From Nitrososphaeraceae archaeon (GTDB taxonomy: Archaea > Thermoproteota > Nitrososphaeria > Nitrososphaerales > Nitrososphaeraceae): a stretch of DNA of 7,310 nt. The translations under genes were made by a program, and so were the position numbers. The stretch lies in the NCBI GenBank assembly GCA_030038695.1, contig JASHSN010000473.1, forward strand, positions 1-7,310, in the 5' to 3' direction. The notes under the pieces were generated by a model, which searched no databases, was not told the DNA's origin, and worked only from the letters and a program-made list of their open reading frames with translations. Positions 1-4,925 of this stretch are shown here, piece by piece (position 1 is the first letter of the stretch; each line of letters begins with the position of its first letter).

Positions 1-90
1 CAGCGTCCACAGTCCTGGAAATATTCCTGCGATTATAATCGCAAAAGCCGCAATCGTAAGACCAACGCTTAGACAAACGCGGCCCCACAT
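1..90 (-). CDS. N-terminal fragment of a putative membrane protein, cut by the left edge
   Basis: The minus strand opens with ATG at base 90 and stays open for 30 codons to the window edge. An in-frame TAG lies 12 bases upstream, so this is the earliest possible ATG. The visible protein begins MWGRVCL and then has a long hydrophobic run of Ala, Ile, Leu, Gly and Phe at about residues 6-28, with one Arg before it. This fits a first transmembrane helix or signal anchor. A TTTATA-type box is centred about 35 bases upstream, as expected for an archaeal promoter with a short leader. The gene diverges from the PadR regulator, and PadR proteins often control neighbouring membrane or transport genes, so it is a candidate target. 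The family cannot be named. The main doubt is the short length: two plus-strand frames are also open over much of this stretch. Confidence 0.45.
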   Translation of the reverse strand, partial: MWGRVCLSVGLTIAAFAIIIAGIFPGLWTL

Positions 91-120
91 TTGATTCCGC
101 TATAGCTTGCCACGGATGGC

Positions 121-130
121 CATATAAACC
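121..130 (-). promoter_or_regulatory. TATA-like box of the left-edge membrane protein gene
   Basis: Read on the minus strand this is GGTTTATATG, containing the archaeal TATA-box core TTTATA. Its centre is about 35 bases upstream of the ATG at base 90. A start about 25 bases downstream of the box would give a leader of roughly 10 bases. Inferred from sequence and spacing only. Confidence 0.45.
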
Positions 131-154
131 AATTAGCTTCTATCACTTTACGGC

Positions 155-222
155 CACCCTACATGCAACAACTATCACCCGGCATGCAACAAGCAAATCT
201 CGATCACCCTAGTTTGCAGCAG
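155..222. repeat. Three imperfect direct repeats (CACCC...TGCAACAA), candidate operator array
   Basis: Copy 1 (155-171) reads CACCCTACATGCAACAA and copy 2 (176-192) reads CACCCGGCATGCAACAA, matching at 15 of 17 positions. Copy 3 (205-222) reads CACCCTAGTTTGCAGCAG and is more diverged, with one extra base. Copies 1 and 2 start 21 bases apart, two helical turns, so a bound protein would meet both on the same DNA face. The array lies between the two divergent promoters, the usual place for operators. Which protein binds is unknown; the adjacent PadR regulator is the obvious candidate. Confidence 0.5.
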
Positions 223-240
223 AACTAACATTGGAGAAAC

Positions 241-248
241 ATTAATAA
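241..248 (+). promoter_or_regulatory. TATA-like box of the PadR gene
   Basis: The sequence ATTAATAA is centred about 28 bases before the ATG at 273. With the usual archaeal spacing of about 25 bases from box to transcription start, the transcript would begin at or within a few bases of the start codon, that is, nearly leaderless. No Shine-Dalgarno sequence precedes this ATG, which agrees. The box is a weak match, so the call rests mainly on position. Confidence 0.4.
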
Positions 249-251
249 GTC

Positions 252-274
252 ACTAGCGATATTACTAGCGATAT
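252..274 (+). repeat. 12-base tandem repeat running into the PadR start codon
   Basis: ACTAGCGATAT occurs at 252-262 and again at 264-274, a perfect 11-base copy with a 12-base period. Each copy contains the palindrome CTAG. The second copy overlaps the first two bases of the PadR ATG. The pair lies between the TATA-like box and the start codon, over the expected transcription start. A protein bound here would block initiation, so an autoregulatory operator is plausible but only inferred. Confidence 0.5.
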
Positions 275-776
275 GTTCTCTGATTGGTTTTCGCGGGTTG
301 GAAGTGTTATTCCCAGAGGGTTTTCTAGACATTACGTGCTTGGCCTGTTAAAGGAGCAGCAGTTATCGGGCAAAGAAATCATTGATAAGGCTATACTTCA
401 AAGCGAAGGAAGATGGAAACCATCGCCTGGATTAATCTACCCTATGTTAGGTCGACTACTTGAAGAGGGTCTCATAGCTGAAACTGAGAACGGTAGGTAC
501 AAAATTACCGCAAAAGGACTAGAAATGGCTGCAGATATAGATTCAATGCGTAACATTTTACAGAAACAACTGGATGTAATGCTCAGGGTAGGGAGCGTCG
601 GTAAGTTTATGGCGCTGGATATGATCGACAGAGTATCCACAATAGGATCAACAATAAGCTCGAATCTCGATAAAATGACAGAACAGGAGCGAGAAAAGTA
701 TAAGCAATTCTTATTGACAGAATTAAATAAAATCGACGAACAAGCTGAGCATAGAGAGAAAATAGCTGTTGAATAA
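273..776 (+). CDS. PadR-family winged-helix transcriptional regulator
   Basis: This 167-residue protein is probably a cytoplasmic, dimeric DNA-binding regulator. The winged helix-turn-helix spans about residues 16-85. Its diagnostic PadR signature at residues 48-67 combines W48, P50, S51, G53, I55, Y56, P57, L59, L62, G66 and L67, and is followed by the wing (Y76, I78, T79, G82). Residues 88-160 are predicted mostly helical and rich in charged residues, as in the PadR C-terminal dimerisation arm. ATG 273 is the first in-frame start after a TAA at 246-248. The gene has its own TATA-like box, and the upstream tandem repeat suggests autoregulation. It lies 72 bases before mce and diverges from a membrane protein gene; either could be its target. 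The ligand or signal cannot be told from sequence. Family assignment is secure; specific function is unknown. Confidence 0.9.
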   Translation: MFSDWFSRVGSVIPRGFSRHYVLGLLKEQQLSGKEIIDKAILQSEGRWKPSPGLIYPMLGRLLEEGLIAETENGRYKITAKGLEMAADIDSMRNILQKQLDVMLRVGSVGKFMALDMIDRVSTIGSTISSNLDKMTEQEREKYKQFLLTELNKIDEQAEHREKIAVE

Positions 777-790
777 TAATTTCAATTATT
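775..790. repeat. AT-rich perfect inverted repeat after the PadR stop
   Basis: AATAATT at 775-781 and AATTATT at 784-790 are exact inverted copies with a two-base spacer (TC). The first arm overlaps the PadR stop codon. A two-base loop makes a stable RNA hairpin unlikely, so a symmetric protein-binding site before mce is a better guess. Chance is also possible in AT-rich spacer DNA. Confidence 0.3.
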
Positions 791-803
791 GGACAATCTT
801 ACA

Positions 804-812
804 TTTAGATTA
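804..812 (+). promoter_or_regulatory. Weak TATA-like box before mce
   Basis: TTTAGATTA is centred about 41 bases before the mce ATG and would give a leader of about 15 bases. That leader is purine-rich, with GAAGGA immediately against the ATG, too close to act as a normal Shine-Dalgarno site. Read-through from PadR across the 72-base gap is the alternative. Confidence 0.28.
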
Positions 813-848
813 TTAACTAGACTGTCGCAATAAAGAGCGGACGAAGGA

Positions 849-1253
849 ATGCGAATAGACCATATAGCGATAGCTGTTAACAATTTAGATGAGGCTATAG
901 CAAACTATCAAAGGATTCTCAAAGTAGACCATTTAGAAGTAGAGACGGTCCAAAACGAGAAAGTAAAAGTTGCAATGCTAGAACTCGGAGACACTAGGAT
1001 GGAGCTGATGGAACCAACTGCAGAGGATAGCCCAATCAAGAAATTTCTGATCGACCGTGGTGAGGGAATACATCATATCGCCATAACTGCGGATGATATC
1101 GAGAAGGACATATCTAGGGCCACAGCAAATGGCATGAAAATTCTTGGTGGACTGAGGGTTGGATCCTATGGAAGGAAAATCACTTTTATTCATCCCAAAT
1201 CTCTAAATGGCGTCCTCATGGAATTTTGTGAAGCTCCGATTCCCAGAGAATAA
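849..1253 (+). CDS. mce: Methylmalonyl-CoA epimerase
   Basis: It interconverts (S)- and (R)-methylmalonyl-CoA, supplying the isomer used by the cobalamin-dependent mutase. The 134-residue protein is the usual length and has two vicinal-oxygen-chelate halves, about residues 1-57 and 73-128. The expected metal-binding residues are visible: H5 in DHIAIAV, E52 in MELMEP, one of H75/H76 in GIHHIA, and E125 in LMEFCE. The late motif GGLRVGSYGRKITFIHPKS (residues 100-118) also matches the family. Here the usual glycine-histidine-rich turn reads GSYGRK. In thaumarchaea this enzyme serves the 3-hydroxypropionate/4-hydroxybutyrate carbon-fixation cycle. Its partners, mutase and MeaB, are encoded on the opposite strand from base 4926 onward, separated by three unrelated genes. 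It is convergent with nadM. Other members of the glyoxalase fold are less likely because the whole motif set fits the epimerase. Confidence 0.93.
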   Translation: MRIDHIAIAVNNLDEAIANYQRILKVDHLEVETVQNEKVKVAMLELGDTRMELMEPTAEDSPIKKFLIDRGEGIHHIAITADDIEKDISRATANGMKILGGLRVGSYGRKITFIHPKSLNGVLMEFCEAPIPRE

Positions 1254-1261
1254 TCAATATG

Positions 1262-1300
1262 TCAAAATACAAAACACACACATTACATAGAATAAGAAGA
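1262..1300 (-). terminator. U-rich candidate terminator after nadM
   Basis: Downstream of the nadM stop the minus strand is strongly T-rich: TTCTTCTTATTCT, then GTGTGTGTTTTGTATTTTG. Archaeal RNA polymerase ends transcription at such tracts without needing a hairpin. No clear stem is seen. The tract begins about 40 bases past the stop codon. Confidence 0.35.
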
Positions 1301-1330
1301 ATTGTCGATCTAATGACCTAATGACAGTCG

Positions 1331-1366
1331 GCCTAGTCTAATCAGACGGCATTTTTTTCTTTCTCT
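1331..1366 (+). terminator. Hairpin plus T-run terminator of the mce transcript
   Basis: The stem pairs GTCT (1336-1339) with AGAC (1344-1347) around the loop AATC. It is extended by GCC (1331-1333) with GGC (1348-1350), leaving a two-base bulge. Seven T residues follow at 1352-1358 within a pyrimidine-only tract to 1366. It lies 78 bases past the mce stop. From base 1342 it overlaps the 3' end of the convergent nadM coding sequence, so the two transcripts would overlap at their ends. Confidence 0.55.
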
Positions 1367-1893
1367 GATAATTTCTCATTCAAGAGAAATCGAATTCGTG
1401 TCACACCATTGACTTGTTCGATTATTCTGGCCACAGACTGTGGAAGTAACTTTTTCCACGATTGCGATTTTGACATAAGTTTACGAATATTTGTCCCATT
1501 GTATTCCCTCCTCTTACTAAATCTTGGTTTCAGAACTTTGATATTACCCGAAACCAAGCTTGTGACAAATTCGTTGCCTGAATACAAAATATCGAAATGT
1601 GGTACCATAGATTTTAAATGGCAAAACCACCTAGCGTTATTTTCATCGTTTACCACAGGTACAATGTAGCATTTCTTCAAATCTATTCCTGATTCTATGA
1701 AAGATGCATGTATCATCATTATTCGCTCTCCTGCGGTAAAGGGATCAGTGTACGTATAGTTGTATTGCGCAGATCCGATGACAACAATCAGCTCGTCACA
1801 ATCTTGAAAGACCTGCCTAACGAGGAAAAGGTGTCCTTTGTGAAATGGTTGAAATCGACCTACCAATAATCCACGTTTTAAATTATCAACCAT
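1342..1893 (-). CDS. nadM: Nicotinamide-nucleotide adenylyltransferase, archaeal NadM type
   Basis: It makes NAD+ from NMN and ATP in the cytoplasm. From the ATG at 1893 the protein has 183 residues, close to the usual archaeal length of about 170-190. It is a single Rossmann-like nucleotidyltransferase domain. The ATP-binding GxFxPxHxGH motif is GRFQPFHKGH (residues 12-21). Other family marks are IGSAQ (39-43), PFTAGER (51-57), YSGN (104-107) and YNGTNIRKLM (131-140), the last filling the role of the second nucleotidyltransferase motif. A TTG at 1905 would add four residues, but the family normally starts only a few residues before GLLVGR. GAGGT at 1908-1912 is 14 bases from the ATG and 2 from the TTG, so it does not settle the choice. 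The start overlaps the metG stop by 8 bases, which suggests one transcript and translational coupling. Confidence 0.93.
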   Translation of the reverse strand: MVDNLKRGLLVGRFQPFHKGHLFLVRQVFQDCDELIVVIGSAQYNYTYTDPFTAGERIMMIHASFIESGIDLKKCYIVPVVNDENNARWFCHLKSMVPHFDILYSGNEFVTSLVSGNIKVLKPRFSKRREYNGTNIRKLMSKSQSWKKLLPQSVARIIEQVNGVTRIRFLLNEKLSEKEKNAV

Positions 1894-3562
1894 TGTGCAT
1901 TCCAAGAACCTCTTTATGTTGCCCTATAACCTCGCGATCGATCTTCGTGAAAATGGGTTCCACCTTTCCGAGTAAATGTCCGGCAGGAATTCTAATCTCG
2001 GATACAGACGACCACGATTGTTGGTGTATGCTGTCAGTCATCCCCAGTTGGCACCATATCTTTTCACAAGAAAATGGAATAAATGGCTCTAGCATGATCG
2101 CTATCGACCTTACAGCATTCACTGCAATAAACAAAGTTGTGTTCGCAGTTTGTCTATGTGCCCAGGGTTGCTTTATCTGAAAGTACTGATTGAAATGACC
2201 ACTGAATCTTAGGATTCTCTTTAATGATTTATCGATTTCAAGTTGCGACAACAAGCAACCTACCTCTCTTGCTATTGCTCCGATCTCCGATAGGCTAAAA
2301 TTATCATCAGAGTTATATTCCGCGGGGTCTGGAACCATTCCTGAGAATGTTTTGTGAGTAAAAGACAGTGCCCGGTTTATAAAGTTCCCAATATTTGCAA
2401 TTAGCTCGTTGTTAATCTTTTCAGAAAATACGTCCCAATCAAAATTAATGTCTGTCTGGGAGTAAGGTGTGATAGATGAAAGGTAAAATCGCAAATAATC
2501 AGGAACGAAAGTAGTGGTAAAATCCCTAAGACCGATATACCTGTTTCGACTTTTGGAGAGCTTTTGATTGTGAAGCAGAAGATGTCCTCTGGTTGGTATA
2601 TAATCCGGCAATTTGTACTCTGTGTCTAACCCCATTCGCATTGCAGGAAGCAGAAGGTAATGATGATACACAATGTCCTTGCCAATAAAATGATAGATTT
2701 CAGAGCTATTCCAGAACGCTTTACCGTCGATGCCAGATTGCTGAAGATAGGAAATCATGGTGGAGATATAGCAGAGGTGATTATCGAACCAACCATAGAA
2801 GACTTTGCCCTTCGCCTCTGGCAAGGGTACAGGTATGCCCCAAGATAAATCTCTGGTTATATCCCAGTCTCGTAGTCCATCATTTATCCAATTAATGACA
2901 TAATTTTTGACATCTGGCTGGAGGTTACTATTCGTATTTAACCATGTCTTAAGTCGGTTTGAGAAACTAGAGAGGTTGAAAAAGTAGTGCTTGCTTTGTT
3001 TCTTGATTGGTTTGTTTCCACATATTCCACATCTTGGATCTAGAATCTCATCAGGGACACGCCCACATCTTTCGCAAAGATCAGAGTACTGATCTTCCGC
3101 TCCACAATATGGACACTTCCCTAACACGTACCTATCAGGCAAAAATTTGTTGTCGAATTGGCAGTAAAACTGTATTACGTTTTGATCATATATATGACCG
3201 TTTTTGAAAAGCCTCTTGAAAACATACTGTACAAACTCACAATTTTCTTTTGAACTAGTCCTGCAGAAGGCGTCAAAAGATATTCCCAAATTTTTGAAAT
3301 CCTCATAATCTCGCTTATTCCAAAAAGCGACATAATCGCCAGGGGTCTTCTTTTCCCTTTCTGCATTGATCAGCACAGGAGTTCCAAAATCATCGGACGC
3401 GCTAATATGATAAATTTTCCTACCGTTTAGCCGCGAATACCGTGTAAATATATCTGCTGGCAGGTAAGTAGAAGCAACATGACCTAGATGAATTTCACCG
3501 TTGGCATAAGGTAGAGCGCTCGTAACTACAGCACTCCCGATCTCCTCCCCGATACTTGGCAA
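1886..3562 (-). CDS. metG: Methionyl-tRNA synthetase
   Basis: It charges tRNA-Met with methionine. The 558-residue class I synthetase has its HIGH motif as HLGH (25-28), its KMSKS motif as KLSKS (334-338), and a helical anticodon-binding domain from about residue 380. A zinc-knuckle insertion carries three CxxC pairs (C150/C153, C163/C166, C178/C181). An upstream knuckle position reads CQFD (134-137). The protein ends without the C-terminal tRNA-binding (EMAP-like) domain found in many bacterial enzymes; archaea often lack it or encode it separately. The only usable start is TTG at 3562: a TAA lies 24 bases upstream, no ATG or GTG lies between, and the conserved segment VTSALPYANG begins at residue 13. 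A TATA-like box is about 30 bases upstream. Methionine-pocket positions read WFDNHLCY (258-265), where bacterial enzymes have W-[FL]-DAPIGY. This may be a lineage norm or a diverged specificity. Confidence 0.95.
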   Translation of the reverse strand: MPSIGEEIGSAVVTSALPYANGEIHLGHVASTYLPADIFTRYSRLNGRKIYHISASDDFGTPVLINAEREKKTPGDYVAFWNKRDYEDFKNLGISFDAFCRTSSKENCEFVQYVFKRLFKNGHIYDQNVIQFYCQFDNKFLPDRYVLGKCPYCGAEDQYSDLCERCGRVPDEILDPRCGICGNKPIKKQSKHYFFNLSSFSNRLKTWLNTNSNLQPDVKNYVINWINDGLRDWDITRDLSWGIPVPLPEAKGKVFYGWFDNHLCYISTMISYLQQSGIDGKAFWNSSEIYHFIGKDIVYHHYLLLPAMRMGLDTEYKLPDYIPTRGHLLLHNQKLSKSRNRYIGLRDFTTTFVPDYLRFYLSSITPYSQTDINFDWDVFSEKINNELIANIGNFINRALSFTHKTFSGMVPDPAEYNSDDNFSLSEIGAIAREVGCLLSQLEIDKSLKRILRFSGHFNQYFQIKQPWAHRQTANTTLFIAVNAVRSIAIMLEPFIPFSCEKIWCQLGMTDSIHQQSWSSVSEIRIPAGHLLGKVEPIFTKIDREVIGQHKEVLGMHNG

Positions 3563-3587
3563 AGCAAATTTTCTTGCTTCGTATTAG

Positions 3588-3597
3588 ATTTTAAGCT
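3588..3597 (-). promoter_or_regulatory. TATA-like box of metG
   Basis: On the minus strand this reads GCTTAAAATC, centred about 30 bases before the TTG start at 3562. Initiation about 25 bases downstream would leave a leader of about five bases. No Shine-Dalgarno sequence precedes the start, consistent with a nearly leaderless transcript. Confidence 0.42.
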
Positions 3598-3610
3598 ATC
3601 CCCTGCGTTA

Positions 3611-3648
3611 CAAAAATTGCCGACTCGTTGTTAGAACAATCAAAAATA
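3611..3648 (-). terminator. Two T-tracts after ahcY, candidate terminator
   Basis: Just past the ahcY stop the minus strand carries TATTTTTGATT and, 30 bases on, CAATTTTTGTAA. Both are runs of five T residues of the kind that release archaeal RNA polymerase. They precede the metG TATA-like box, which supports ahcY and metG being separate transcription units, though leaky read-through is possible. Confidence 0.35.
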
Positions 3649-3656
3649 GAACGGAA

Positions 3657-4850
3657 TCAACTGTCATCAATTCTCAAATTTTCTGCTTCTATAGCATAAC
3701 GAGCTACCTTTAGGTCGATCTCATGTGGAACATTGTATACTTTGTTTGTTAATGAACGATAATTCTTTGAAAGAAATAAAATGGATAACAATTGGTTGGC
3801 AAATGATAAGGCCATCACTTCGGGAGGATGGCCTTCGGCGCCAACTAGATTGATAACCCTTCCTTTCGATAAAAGATACAATTTTTTATCGTGACATTTA
3901 AAGCATTCTACGTTAGGTCTCACCAAGATCGGAAACTTATCCTGAGAATAAAGGTAACCAACATCTATTTCTACGTCAAAATGCCCTGCGTTTGCGAGCA
4001 TTGCACCGTCCTTCATTTTTTTCAAATGTTCCTTTCTAATGATACGACAGTGACCGGTACATGTTATGAATATGTCGCCGATATATGACACATCAGATAG
4101 TTGTTGAACATTGAAACCGTCCATATGGGCTTCAAGTGCTTTTATGGGATCAACTTCTGTTATCGTAACAATTGCCCCCATTCCTCTTGCTCTAACAGAA
4201 ACTCCTTTTCCTACCCAGCCGTAACCGCAAACTATTACTTGTTTCCCTGACAAAAACAATCCAGTCGTCCTCAAGATCCCATCAATCGTGCTTTGCCCTG
4301 TCCCATATCGGTTATCGAACAAGTGTTTTGTATAGGCATTATTGACAGCTATTACAGGATACTTCAGGCGTTTCCGTGATTGCAATATCTCTAGCCGCTT
4401 CACGCCAGTAGTAGTTTCTTCAGTTCCTCCATAGAAACGAGTTTTTGATTTATGAGCTGCCGTATGTAAATCACCACCATCGTCTGTTAGGATATCTGGC
4501 TGAAATTGGAGGACGCTTTCAATGCATTCACGGTATTGCCTTTCCGATTGTCCTCTCCATGCGAAAACCTTTATCCCTTCTGAAGACAGAAATGCGGCGA
4601 TATCGTTTTGTGTGGATAAGGGATTTGCAGAACAAATTGCTATGTCTGCGCCCAACATTTTCGCGGCAATAATTAGCACCGACGTTTCTTTTGTTATGTG
4701 TAAACAGAATCCTAATTTGTAATCTGACAACGGCTTCTTACTTTCGTTGCTCATCTTGATCTTCTCTAATATTGTCATATGGGTCCTTGCCCATGTGTAT
4801 GACATTTGTCCCTGCTTAGCCAGCCCAATATCGGCAATCTTGCTAGACAA
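3657..4850 (-). CDS. ahcY: S-adenosylhomocysteine hydrolase (adenosylhomocysteinase), archaeal type
   Basis: It splits S-adenosylhomocysteine, the inhibitory by-product of SAM methylations, into adenosine and homocysteine using bound NAD+. The 397-residue protein carries the known active-site set, named by human equivalents: H51 (H55) in LHITKET, D124 (D131) in DDGGD, E145 (E156) in GTEETTTG, K175 and D179 (K186, D190), H290 (H301) in NAGHFD, and H341 (H353) in AEGHP. The NAD fold has GYGWVGKG (209-216) and the ribose-binding E232. It lacks the C-terminal Lys/Tyr tail of eukaryotic enzymes, as archaeal ones do. The start is TTG 4850, because the conserved KIADIGLA begins at residue 4 and no in-frame ATG or GTG lies between the mutase stop and this point. 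The next ATG is residue 16, too late. In some methanogens a close relative acts on S-inosylhomocysteine; sequence alone cannot exclude that here. Confidence 0.95.
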   Translation of the reverse strand: MSSKIADIGLAKQGQMSYTWARTHMTILEKIKMSNESKKPLSDYKLGFCLHITKETSVLIIAAKMLGADIAICSANPLSTQNDIAAFLSSEGIKVFAWRGQSERQYRECIESVLQFQPDILTDDGGDLHTAAHKSKTRFYGGTEETTTGVKRLEILQSRKRLKYPVIAVNNAYTKHLFDNRYGTGQSTIDGILRTTGLFLSGKQVIVCGYGWVGKGVSVRARGMGAIVTITEVDPIKALEAHMDGFNVQQLSDVSYIGDIFITCTGHCRIIRKEHLKKMKDGAMLANAGHFDVEIDVGYLYSQDKFPILVRPNVECFKCHDKKLYLLSKGRVINLVGAEGHPPEVMALSFANQLLSILFLSKNYRSLTNKVYNVPHEIDLKVARYAIEAENLRIDDS

Positions 4851-4880
4851 CGATACTACTGTCCATACTAGGATATTAGG

Positions 4881-4892
4881 TAATAATATATT
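4881..4892 (-). promoter_or_regulatory. TATA-like box of ahcY
   Basis: The minus strand reads AATATATTATTA, a good AT-rich box centred about 37 bases before the TTG start at 4850, giving a leader of about 10 bases. It sits in the 75-base gap after the mutase stop, so ahcY probably has its own promoter despite facing the same way as mcmA. Confidence 0.5.
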
Positions 4893-4925
4893 CTCATGTA
4901 CATTACCGTCACAAGATACAGGAAT

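Noticed and set aside
1310..1325. Exact 8-base tandem repeat CTAATGAC between mce and nadM
   Set aside because: Only two short copies in a convergent spacer with no promoter; no function can be argued.
1409..2180. Plus-strand open frames over nadM and metG (1409-1669, 1845-2180)
   Set aside because: Antisense to two secure genes, and the proteins show no family features.
3539..3550. Shine-Dalgarno-like GGGGAGGAGATC inside the first codons of metG
   Set aside because: No in-frame start codon follows at a usable distance, and the conserved N-terminus begins right after it; it is coding sequence for Gly-Glu-Glu-Ile.
3891..3905. CFKCH in AhcY (residues 316-320), which matches the CxxCH haem c motif
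   Set aside because: It sits inside a cytoplasmic NAD-dependent enzyme without a signal peptide, in a loop that varies between homologues; coincidence is far more likely.
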